Assembly: GCA_964534745.1 (NCBI GenBank)
Contig: CAZHQW010000005.1
Coordinates: forward strand, 22,900-86,899
Length of the DNA stretch: 64,000 nt
Direction of reading: 5' to 3'
From: G020354785 sp964534745
GTDB taxonomy: Bacteria; Bacteroidota; Bacteroidia; Bacteroidales; UBA10428
Below, piece by piece: positions 54,216 to 63,800 of this stretch. A program made the position numbers and the translations under genes. The notes under the pieces were generated by a model, which did no database searches, had not been told where the DNA came from, and saw only the letters and a list, made by a program, of their open reading frames with translations. Position 1 is the first letter of the stretch; each line of letters starts with the position of its first letter.

Positions 54216-54932
54216 TTATTTGTATTTGTATTTCCTGTCAAGGAATTCATAAAGGTATTTCGGCGGCTTCAGATTAAGCAGGTTCACCCTGTCTCTCTCA
54301 AGAAAAGAGTAGTCAGCCAGCCTGATGTCCTGCACAGTACAACTTTTTAATCCGTTTTCCTTCCCCCTGCTTATGATGCCAAGTCCAAAGTCAAGGTCCA
54401 GTGTAAAAACTTCAAGGTCATCATGGGCTATCCTTGTATGAACAAGGGTCTTCCACACATCGCCGTTCCATGTGTCGTTCCAGCCCGCGAGCTCCCCTTT
54501 CTCTGCCAGCTCAAGCACCTCTCTGATAGATTCTTTCACAGGATACGCCGATGCATGGTTCAGGGGACTGCAGTCATGCATAACAATCACCCCATCTTCA
54601 TTCAGATACTTAAGGCAGTTCTCCACATCCTTCAATGACTGGTCATAGGTATGCAATCCGTCCACAAAAGCAACATCTATACCTTTGCCAAGTACCTCAC
54701 GGGCTTTTTTGAGAAAAAACTCATCGCTTGTCATCATGTAGGTTCTAAAGTTCATTATCCCTACAAGATTCTTAAACCTCTTGCCGCCTGAAAGCTTAAG
54801 GTACGGATCTATCCCTATCTTTGTTTTGCATTTGAGCCTGGCAAGAATTCCGCCATGCCTGACGCCAATCTCAAGGTATGTCTGTGCGCCGCTACTGTCA
54901 ATTATGCTCTGAATTACTGCTAATCTATTCAT
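54216..54932 (-). CDS. Class I SAM-dependent methyltransferase
   Basis: A 238-aa methyltransferase of the Methyltransf_24 type. The SAM motif is TYLEIGVRHGGILA (about 18-31), with GIDPYLK as the acidic strand-2 loop, IDVAFVDGLHTYDQSLKDV and DGVIVMHDCSP as the later catalytic blocks. Proteins like this often methylate sugars in glycan gene clusters (family knowledge); placement before a GT39-like gene fits that. It lies 30 bases after the isochorismatase-like gene. Confidence 0.86.
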   Translation of the reverse strand: MNRLAVIQSIIDSSGAQTYLEIGVRHGGILARLKCKTKIGIDPYLKLSGGKRFKNLVGIMNFRTYMMTSDEFFLKKAREVLGKGIDVAFVDGLHTYDQSLKDVENCLKYLNEDGVIVMHDCSPLNHASAYPVKESIREVLELAEKGELAGWNDTWNGDVWKTLVHTRIAHDDLEVFTLDLDFGLGIISRGKENGLKSCTVQDIRLADYSFLERDRVNLLNLKPPKYLYEFLDRKYKYK

Positions 54933-54962
54933 TAAAATTTGTATTTACCATGCAAAACGGTA

Positions 54963-55559
54963 TTACTGACCTGTCTGATCAAGAATATATTTTACTGCAT
55001 CATATCCCACGGCTTCGAACATTATCTCAATATTTTGTGTATATGTTGAATTATGGCTCATTATTGCATTTTTAAGCATAAACACATTATAATCCAGGTC
55101 CCTGGCAGAAAAATAAGTGGAGATAACGCATGCGACGGCACTCAGTCCGCAAAGAAAGACAGTATTGCAGTTCATCTCCTTGAGCATTTTATCAAGATCA
55201 GTCTTCTTGAAGCTGCTGGGGTAATTTTTTATTACCATAGGATCATCGGGCTTTATCCTTATACTTTCAGGATATTGGAAACCAAGTGAATCGGGGTGAG
55301 TCTCCCAGTCCGGATTGCTATGGTATACACGTATAACCGGAAGGCCCTTCTCTCTGAAAAGTGATATATACTCATTTATAAAATACAGTGCCATGCCCTT
55401 TTCCTGTTCAGGAACCATAGATAAAAACTGGTTCTGGATATCAATAATAACCAGGGCCGGCCTGTCGGAACCGGGATCATTTGCGTTCTTATCCTGTGAC
55501 AGGACCGCAACCTGTAGAGATACAAGAATAACCAGTACTGAAATTAATTTTCGTTTCAT
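54963..55559 (-). CDS. Isochorismatase-family cysteine hydrolase, exported
   Basis: A 198-aa protein with an N-terminal signal peptide (LISVLVILVSLQVAVLSQ), which is unusual for this mostly cytoplasmic family. The catalytic Asp is in LVIIDIQNQF, the Lys in VIKNYPSSF and the Cys in GLSAVACVISTYFSARD. The ORF could begin 11 codons earlier (55592), but ATG 55559 starts the signal directly. Substrate unknown; nicotinamidase or amide-hydrolase chemistry is common in the family. It leads the minus-strand run towards GH2 and GH13. Confidence 0.85.
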   Translation of the reverse strand: MKRKLISVLVILVSLQVAVLSQDKNANDPGSDRPALVIIDIQNQFLSMVPEQEKGMALYFINEYISLFREKGLPVIRVYHSNPDWETHPDSLGFQYPESIRIKPDDPMVIKNYPSSFKKTDLDKMLKEMNCNTVFLCGLSAVACVISTYFSARDLDYNVFMLKNAIMSHNSTYTQNIEIMFEAVGYDAVKYILDQTGQ

Positions 55560-55654
55560 TGCTTTTATTTTTAGTATGATGCCAATATACAAAGATTTAT
55601 ATATTTATCAAATCGTGATTTTATTTAAGTATTTGTCAATACCGGCTCAAGGGT

Positions 55655-55686
55655 ATTGCTTTTAATCTGCCTGATTTATAAATTTG
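55655..55686 (+). promoter_or_regulatory. Promoter of the GH26 gene
   Basis: TTG at 55656-55658, 20 bases, then TAAATTTG (55679-55686), a full match to the Bacteroidota -7 box. The leader to ATG 55745 would be about 50 bases. Confidence 0.5.
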
Positions 55687-55744
55687 TATACTTTGCAATC
55701 CGCCTTATTCAATCTTAAATTAAAATAAAGAAAGGTACAAAGCC

Positions 55745-56821
55745 ATGAATAATAAAAGAAAAATATTCGAAATATCCATTCTTCTGGTAGTAGTTTCACT
55801 CTTCAACAGCGGCCTCTGCCAGGATACTGTCAGTAACAGGAAACCGGTTAATCCTGATATTTCCGCGGAGGCTGAAGCATTGCTTGATCTGCTTTACAAC
55901 ATCAGCGGCAAATATATTCTTGCAGGACACCATAACGGCATTAATATGCCCGACAGATTCAACGAGGAAGTAAAGCAGGTGACGGGCAAGTATCCCGTAG
56001 TGTGGGGTTGTGATTTCAGCTTTCACTTCATGGGAAATGATCCTGATGTTGTGCGTCAGCAAATGATTGACAAGGCAATAGAGCTGCATCGTAAAGGCCA
56101 TATTATCACGCTTATGTGGCATAGCTGTTTCCCTACAGAAGGTGATTCCTGCAGCCCTAAAACTATATGGATATGGGATGATATTATTCCCCGGGAGCAG
56201 TGGGCCGAGCTCACGACCGAAGGAACCGAACTGAACAACAAGTGGCGTGCGCAGGCAGATAATGTGGCAAAGTACCTCAGGCAGCTGCAGGAAGCGCATG
56301 TTCCCGTGCTGTGGCGGCCGTATCATGAGATGAACGGCGTCTGGTTCTGGTGGTGCCAGCATCCGGGAGAAGAAGGCTTTGCCAGGCTTTGGAAAATGAT
56401 GTATGACTACTTTACAAACCATCACCAGCTTAATAATTTATTATGGGTATGGAATGCAAATGCGCCGCGTGATAGGAAAAATGACGAAGCATATGCTTAT
56501 ATAGATTATTTTCCGGGCATCGACTATGTTGATGTTCTTGCTTCAGATGCTTACCATAATGACTTCAGGCAGAGCCACCACGATGAGCTGCTGGAGGTGG
56601 CAGCCGGCAAACCTGTATCCCTGGGTGAGGTGGGCCAGATGCCTACTCCGGAACTGCTGGATCAGCAGCCCCGGTGGACATGGTTCATGGGATGGGCTGA
56701 ATGGCTTCATAAGGCAAATACTCCGGAAGCCGTCAGGGCCCTGTATAATTCGCCCCGCACCATCACCCTTGATGAAATATCAATCGATGATAGCGGCCGT
56801 TATGTTATTCAGCCCGAATGA
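55745..56821 (+). CDS. Glycoside hydrolase family 26 (beta-mannanase-like)
   Basis: A 358-aa exported enzyme with signal peptide 1-25 (ending SGLCQ). GH26 features are KYILAGHHNGINM near residue 57, ITLMWHSCFP, the acid/base Glu in WRPYHEMNGVWFWW (about 200) and the nucleophile Glu in PVSLGEVGQMP (about 295). Most GH26 enzymes are endo-beta-1,4-mannanases. No carbohydrate-binding module is attached. It ends 13 bases inside the convergent serine hydrolase gene. Confidence 0.93.
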   Translation: MNNKRKIFEISILLVVVSLFNSGLCQDTVSNRKPVNPDISAEAEALLDLLYNISGKYILAGHHNGINMPDRFNEEVKQVTGKYPVVWGCDFSFHFMGNDPDVVRQQMIDKAIELHRKGHIITLMWHSCFPTEGDSCSPKTIWIWDDIIPREQWAELTTEGTELNNKWRAQADNVAKYLRQLQEAHVPVLWRPYHEMNGVWFWWCQHPGEEGFARLWKMMYDYFTNHHQLNNLLWVWNANAPRDRKNDEAYAYIDYFPGIDYVDVLASDAYHNDFRQSHHDELLEVAAGKPVSLGEVGQMPTPELLDQQPRWTWFMGWAEWLHKANTPEAVRALYNSPRTITLDEISIDDSGRYVIQPE

Positions 56822-57919
56822 TGCTGATTCTGAACTCCAGACAGCTTGTTAATTTCTTTCAACGACTTTATTATAAATACTATAGGTGCCCTGTAGCAGT
56901 TAACTTTATGAAAATTGCCGATAAAGTAAACATCCATTGATGGGTTATAATACATGAATGCCCCAATGGAACCTGAGTTTCCCCATATCTCATACTTTGC
57001 CGGCATAGTGAAAAAGCGGAATTTCATTATCCCGTATCCGTATTTTATTCCTGGTCCGAATTGTTGCCAGTCTTTCATTTTATCAAAAGTCTCCTTCTTT
57101 ATAATTGTATGGTTTGCCAGGGCCTTAATGAATTTCAGCAAATCTTCGGTTGTTGATACAATACCACCGCCTGCCCAGTCAAGACTGATGCTTTTTGCTT
57201 CTGACAGGTTTAATCCTTCATGATAGATGTCAACCATGGGCAAGGGGCTTTCAATTTCAGGTTCGGAATAGAACATCTGCCAGGTGTTATACATTTCCAG
57301 AGGCCTGAAAATATTCTCATGCAGTGCCTCATGCATAGGTTTTCCCGTTATCTTTTCAATAATAAATCCGAGTAACTGGTAGTTGGTGTCTGAATAATGA
57401 AATCCTTCTCCTGGTGCAAAGTGTGGCTTAAGTCTCTCTTTTGTCCAGTTTACAGTTTCAAGAGGAGTCCAGAAGCGATCCGGCTCCTTTAACATCATAT
57501 CCATAAGACATGTTCCTGAATCGTCCCTGTCGAGATAATAGTCAGCAATACCTGAAGTATGGTTAAGCAGGTGCCTCACAAGGATCTCGCCTGAGTAATC
57601 CTTACCCTTGTAAATGTGTATTCCTTCAAGTATATCATCATCGAGGTAATCGGCAATATAATCATCAAAATCAATAAAGCCCTTTTCATATAGTATGGCT
57701 ATCATGACCGACGTAATTGTCTTGCCGACACTGGCAAAATGAGTTGGCTGATCCTCTCTGATCTGTTTTGCAGAATCCTTGCTTACCGCTGCCTTCCAGT
57801 GTATGTTCAAAGAATCAGAGTGTATTAGCAATAACGCACTGCCCATCTTCCTGTCACTATTAACCTTCTTTGCAAATCTTTCTAAAACCTTCTGTTTTGT
57901 TTTCCCGTGATCGGCCTTT
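56809..57919 (-). CDS. Serine hydrolase, beta-lactamase family (N-terminus lost in gap)
   Basis: About 370 C-terminal residues of a class C beta-lactamase-like (Beta-lactamase/PBP4*) protein. The active-site SxxK is in THFASVGKTITS (about residue 65 of this part), the YxN in FHYSDTNYQLLG, and a GNSGSIGAF block stands in the KTG position. The 5' end with any signal peptide lies in the N gap at 57920-58019. Such proteins include esterases, D-amino-acid peptidases and penicillin-binding-like enzymes; lactamase activity is not implied. Confidence 0.86.
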
Positions 57920-58019
57920 NNNNNNNNNNNNNNNNNNNNNNNNNNNNNNNNNNNNNNNNNNNNNNNNNNNNNNNNNNNNNNNNNNNNNNNNNNNNNNNNN
58001 NNNNNNNNNNNNNNNNNNN
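57920..58019. other. Assembly gap (100 N), real
   Basis: Exactly 100 N of nominal length. The flanks share no sequence, and both the serine hydrolase start and the TonB receptor end are missing, so an unknown amount of DNA is absent. Confidence 0.95.
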
Positions 58020-59608
58020 GGTGCATGGCGGGACGGACTCGTAGTGCCGTCATCCAGTTCTTCTTCTCCCTTCTGGTAATTAAACTGTGAAGATATACTT
58101 AATCCTACCGGCAGCTTTACTTCAATACCTGCCTGCAAACCATATACTCTTGCAACAGCTGCATTCTGAATAGCCTGTACTTTACTCAGCTCACCGTCAT
58201 ATATTATACTGTCAAGTCCGTTTAAAGTAAAATCTCTCCTTACAAGAGCATTCTGTAAAATTGTATAATAAGCAGTAATATCAGTTTTTACTGATTCACC
58301 AAACAGCTTTGCAACACCCAGTTCTGCATTGTAAGCATATTCTGCCTTAAGGTCAGGATTTGGTACTACAACAGAACCGGGTTCGGAGTCAAACACTTTT
58401 CCTATATCGTCAACATTGGGGGAACGGAATCCCGTTGAGAATCCGGCACTTAGCACCCACTCCTGAGCAGGTCTGTATACAAAGCCCAGGCTTCCTGTCA
58501 GGGCGCTGTTGTTCATTCCCGCATTAGCATAAGGGAAAGGATAAAAAGTTGTATCAAACTCGGCATCCAAAACATACTGGTTGTATCTCAGTCCGGCTCT
58601 CAGGATCAATTTTTCCGATAACTTAAACTGGTCTGTTACATAAGCAGCATAAGATGCCCATGTTGCCTGCGGATAACGGGAGGGTCCTGGCACACTGATC
58701 CCGGTTAATACATCCTCATTTGTCCCCTCAGACTCCACATCATTGGTGACAGCTTCGACCCCATAATAGAAAGTGTGTGTTTTCCCTGCGGATTTATTAA
58801 AATCAATATTGGCAGACAGGGCATCAACCTGTTCAACTCTAATTTCGCGAACCGGACCGTTAATATCGCGGCTTATGCGGCTTTCTTCAAAGAACTGTTG
58901 TGCTAAACGGACAGTCATCTGATCATAAAACATATTTTCAGCTTCATGCATAATGCAAATATTGTTCATCATCCATTTCTGGGGTCCGTAATACCATTCT
59001 CCATATCTTGGCAACCCGTTTTTATAGCGTATGAGCCTGTCATACCGGGAATAATCAGATGTTTCCGAATAATGAAATCCATATTGAAAGTCCCATTTCT
59101 CATTTGGCCGGAATCGCAGTTTCTGCATAATGTTTGTCTGGGAATAACCCGAGGGACGTTGTATCTGTGGATCATCATTTGTAACTATGACATCAACGCT
59201 ATCCTGGCGCTGCACATAATAAGGACGTAAATATTCATCGGGGCCCTTGCTGCCCATTCGCAGGTCGTCAAAGCCATAATAGCTGATGCTCATAATATAA
59301 GCCCACATTTTCCATCCAAGGTTAATGTCAAAATGTGCTGTATTTTCATTATTGGCAGAAGAAAAACGTGTTANNNNNNNNNNNNNNNNNNNNNNNNNNN
59401 NNNNNNNNNNNNNNNNNNNNNNNNNNNNNNNNNNNNNNNNNNNNNNNNNNNNNNNNNNNNNNNNNNNNNNNNNATCTTCACTGGACAGTGTAGCTGTCTC
59501 AAGAGGTTGACCTGTTTGCCTGTCTGTAACGGTTATAATCTGCGAAAAGACTGAATAATATAATACTGAAAGTAAGAATAATACAAAAAATTTTCTCATT
59601 ATTATCAT
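58020..59608 (-). CDS. TonB-dependent outer-membrane receptor (incomplete)
   Basis: The first 45 residues (59474-59608) hold a signal peptide and the start of a carboxypeptidase-regulatory-like domain (IITVTDRQTGQPLETATL). After a gap, 59373-58020 codes for beta-barrel strands: MGSKGPDEYLRPYYV, NIMQKLRFRPNEKWDFQYGF, FSTGFRSPNVDDIGKVF and NPDLKAEYAYNAELGV. The plug domain falls entirely in the gap at 59374-59473 and the C-terminus in the gap at 57920-58019. The barrel looks more like haem/siderophore-type receptors than SusC (tentative). AAGGAG, 8 bases before ATG 59608, is a rare clear ribosome site. Confidence 0.85.
59374..59473. other. Assembly gap (100 N), real
   Basis: Exactly 100 N. The missing plug domain of the TonB receptor means several hundred bases or more are absent, well above the nominal length. 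The flanks do not overlap. Confidence 0.95.
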
Positions 59609-59760
59609 GTAGAACTCTCCTTGTTAGTAATTTTTATTTTCAGGCATAAAAATATAACAAATGGAGCAAATGTGTGTTATAAGTAATATAATATAACATG
59701 CCTGCAAATTGATCTTTAAATAATTATTTAATAGTTTTATATAAAAATACCAGGCTAATT

Positions 59761-60840
59761 ATGTTTCAGAAGATGTTTCAATTAATGGACAACAAGATAC
59801 TTAAAGATCTGATTAATTATGCAACAGGAGTAGTAGTTGTCTTCCTGCTGTTTTCTATTGTTTACCTTATATTAAACAGAGTAATAAAAAACATAGAGAA
59901 AAGGACCTTTAATGAATTGTTGAATAAACTGAGGAAGAACCTTAAAGTCCCGGTAATTCTATTAATCATCGCACTGTCACTGGTCATTCCCTTTTCCTTT
60001 ACCCAGGTATCTGATGTAATTGTCAGCAAGGCAAATAAAGTTCTCACAATACTTATAATTTTGATCCTTGCATGGATTTCCATACGCGCAGTCAGATTAA
60101 TAAAAATACTGGTGCTGAAAAAATATGATATCGAACAGAAAGACAATTTACAGGCAAGGAAAGTATATACTCAATTCCGGATTATTGAGCGTGTACTTGT
60201 TTTTATAATTATTATAATAGCTATATCATTGTGCCTGATGACATTCAGTGAAATACGCAAAATAGGTATAAGCCTTATAGCATCTGCAGGTATTACGGGT
60301 TTGATTCTGGGAATTGCTGCCCAGAAGGTTCTGGGCGGTGTCTTGGCAGGCATACAGCTCGCTTTCGCCCAGCCTATAAGAATTGATGATGTGGTTATTG
60401 TGGAAAATGAATGGGGCCGTATAGAAGAAATAAATCTCACGTATGTAGTGGTTAAAATATGGGATCAAAGGAGGCTTGTTGTGCCAACAACCTATTTTAT
60501 TGAAAATCCTTTCCAGAACTGGACCAAGACAAGTTCCGACATTCTCGGGACGGTCTATATTTACACAGATTATTCAGTGCCCTTTGATGAGTTAAGAAAA
60601 GAGTTAACCCGTCTCGTAAAAAAGAGTGAATATTGGGATGGCAAGGTAAATGTTTTACAGGTTACCAACTCGACCGAGAAAACTGTAGAGGTCAGGGCAC
60701 TTGTCAGTGCCGCCGATGCATCATCGGCATGGAACCTGCGGGTTTTTGTCCGGGAAAACCTGATTAAATTTCTGCAGGAGAACTACCCTGGCAGCCTGCC
60801 AAAGTCAAGGGTTAGCATAAGTAAAGAAGGGGACGGATAA
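59761..60840 (+). CDS. Small-conductance mechanosensitive channel (MscS family)
   Basis: A 359-aa inner-membrane channel that opens on membrane tension. Four N-terminal membrane segments (about 20-40, 62-82, 92-112, 142-162) precede the pore helix SLIASAGITGLILGIAAQKVLGGVLAGIQL, given here as GITGLILGIAAQ and LGGVLAGIQLAFAQPI. The beta domain has RIDDVVIVENEWGRIEEINL and RRLVVPTTYFIENPFQNW. It is longer than E. coli MscS (286 aa) through extra N-terminal helices. It is convergent with the hybrid kinase gene, 12 bases apart. Confidence 0.94.
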   Translation: MFQKMFQLMDNKILKDLINYATGVVVVFLLFSIVYLILNRVIKNIEKRTFNELLNKLRKNLKVPVILLIIALSLVIPFSFTQVSDVIVSKANKVLTILIILILAWISIRAVRLIKILVLKKYDIEQKDNLQARKVYTQFRIIERVLVFIIIIIAISLCLMTFSEIRKIGISLIASAGITGLILGIAAQKVLGGVLAGIQLAFAQPIRIDDVVIVENEWGRIEEINLTYVVVKIWDQRRLVVPTTYFIENPFQNWTKTSSDILGTVYIYTDYSVPFDELRKELTRLVKKSEYWDGKVNVLQVTNSTEKTVEVRALVSAADASSAWNLRVFVRENLIKFLQENYPGSLPKSRVSISKEGDG

Positions 60841-60852
60841 GACGCCGGCTGC

Positions 60853-63800
60853 TTAAATAAATTTCTTAATGGACTCGATAAGCCTCTGTGGCTTCAGTGG
60901 CTTGACTATATAGTCCTTGAAATCATGCTGCATTATTTCAGTTTTATCTTGCGCATAAGCATAAGCAGTAACAGCAATTATGGGTATATGTCTGTTTATC
61001 TTCTTTATTTCTTCATTTGCCTCAATACCATTCATAACAGGCATTTTTATATCCATAAGGATAAGGCAATTCCTGATTCTTGGATGCTTACTCACAAAAT
61101 CAACCGCTTCCTTGCCGTTCCTGGCCCAGATTATTTCAGCCCCCGTGGGTTGCAGTATCTTTTCAATAAGCTTGTAATTATTAGGCTCATCTTCAGCTAC
61201 CACTATCTTCATTTTTTCCAGCTTATACATGCTCCTTGTTTCTCTTTTACCCTTTGGCGATACCCCAACATTGTCCGGTGAATAAGGCAGTGTAAAATAA
61301 AAAGTTGATCCCTCTCCTTCCTCGGATTCAAGCCATATTTTCCCTCCCATAAGCTCAATGAGCTTGCTGGATAACGAAAGTCCGATTCCTGCTCCCGGAT
61401 ATAACTTTGAATCTTCCTTTTCAAGTTTATGGAAGTAGTTGAATATGTTTTTAAAGTCCGAACTGGCTATCCCTATACCGGTATCCGAAACAAAAAACTG
61501 CACCTGGTCATCCTGGATTTCATATCCGAACCAGATATTTCCTGACTCGGTATATTTGAATGCATTATTCAGCAGGTTGGAAAAAACCTGCCTGAATCTT
61601 GTAGGATCGTTGTTAAGTATTAATTTCAGATCATCTTTCTTGTTAACATAATTAAAATCTATATCCCGGTTGTTCTTCAACGAGAAATAGTTCTTAAGCT
61701 GAAGAAGAATAGCTGAAGCATTGAAATTAGATTTATTTATACGCAGCTGGTTAGCCTCGATGAGAGATATTTCAATAATATCATTTATTAAAACAAGCAA
61801 GGTATCGCTGTTATCTTTAATAATGTCAGAATATTCCTTTCTTTCACCAGTTGTTATATCTTCTTCACTAATCAGGGTTGAGAAACCCACTATCGCGTTC
61901 ATGGGAGTCCTTATTTCGTGGGACATATTGGCCAGGAATGCCGATTTCAGACGGTCTGATTCCTCAGCCTTAACCTTGGCTGCTTGAAGTTCTGTTGTAC
62001 GTTCCTTTACCAGTTGCTCCAGATGGTTACGGTGCCTTGAAAGCTCTTCGTTCTGGAGAGTAATCTCTTCCTTTCGTTCCTCAAGCAATGCATTTGCTTC
62101 GGACAGCTCCATGGTCCTCTCTTTAATCTTGCTTTCCAGTTCCTGCTGCTCCTTCTTTAATTTATTAAGCCTTAACCTGTAAAAGGCTACAGATCCCGCA
62201 AGCAGGAATACCACAAGGCTGATTCTAAACAGCGGCGTTTTCCACCAGGGGGGTAAAATCACTATATGTATGGATGTTCCTGTTTCATTCCATACACCAT
62301 CATTATTTGATGCCTTTGCTCTGAATACGTACTCTCCAGGATCCAGGTTTGTGTAAGTGGCCCTGCGTTCAGTGCCTATATAATTCCAGTCCTTATCAAA
62401 TCCTTCCATCATATACGCATACTGGCTGTTTTCACCATATATATAATTCAGTGCAACAAACCGGAAGGTAAAAAGGGACTGATCATAGTTTAATACCAAT
62501 GTGTCGGTTTGTGAAATATGTTTTTTAAGGGGAGAATCTTTTGTCCCAATAGCTACGGGCTTATTAAAAATTAAAAAATCGGTTATTTCAACAGGAGGAA
62601 CAGCACTATTATCTTTAATACTGTCGGGATGAAATACGTTGAATCCGTTAATGCCCCCAAAATACATTTCTCCCGTGTTGCTTTTAAAAAAGGCCCATCG
62701 ATTAAATACTTTACTTTGCAGTCCGTCCTGAACGCCATATTTCCTGAATTTAAGCTGCAGGCTATCATTAACGGTATCTATACTTGCCTTGGCCAGTCCA
62801 TCATTACTGCTTATCCATAGATTTCCATGATCATCTTCCAGTATGCCGACAATTGCATTACAAGGTAATCCCTGTTCAGTTGTATAATATATAAATGTAT
62901 CCTTGCTCCTGTCATAAAGACATAATCCGTCTTCATCAGTACCTATCCACAGCCGCTTTTTAGTATCTTCATATATCACATTTATTGAGTTACTTATCAT
63001 GCCGGTGTTGTCATCCGGATTACCTTCCATTATTTCCTTTTCCCCTGTTTTAAGGTTAATTTTTATCAGTCCGTTAAGTTGTGTGGCAAACCATAAATCA
63101 TTATTACTGTCAAGCAGTATGTCCCTTATAATATAGTAGGCTGTCCTGCCTGTCAGATCTTCCAGAATAACAGGTTTAAAAGTGTCTTTCTGCCGATCAA
63201 ACAAATATGCTCCTGCTAACGTGCCAACCCAGAGCTGATCATTCCTGTCGCAATAAATATTAAAAACCGAATGACTAATTGGGACAGACTCATTTATGTT
63301 ACTGTATTTCTTTTTCAACGTAAGTTTATCACCGTCTATCTGAAAATAGTTTAATCCTCCCTGCCACATACCGGCCCATAAACCGCCCCTGTTGTCAATT
63401 TCAATAGCGAGTACCTTGTCATTTGTGAGTGTACTGTGATTCCTGCTGTCGCTCCTGTAAATAACGAATCTTCTTTCAGAAGGATCAAAAAAGCTTATAC
63501 CTCCGCCATCTGTGGCTATCCATATATTGCCGTTTAGATCCTGTGAGAAACAGGTCACAGAGTTACCGGATAAAGAGTTAATATTATGCTTCTCATGCCT
63601 GTAATGGGTAAATTTATAAAAACGATTGTCATAAATACTTATACCCCCGGCCCTGCATCCCAGCCAGATCATTCCATCAGTGCCGACAAAAATTGTCTGG
63701 ATAGCACTACTTAACAGAGAACCTTCCGATTCAGAAGTCCTGTAACAGCTGAAAAGTCCGGTACCCGGATCAAATATGTTAAGCCCGTCCCCGTTTGTAC

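Noticed and set aside
57860..58079. ORFs reading through the N gap, including an apparent join of the serine hydrolase with receptor sequence
   Set aside because: They exist only because N codons are read as open; the frames on either side belong to different genes.
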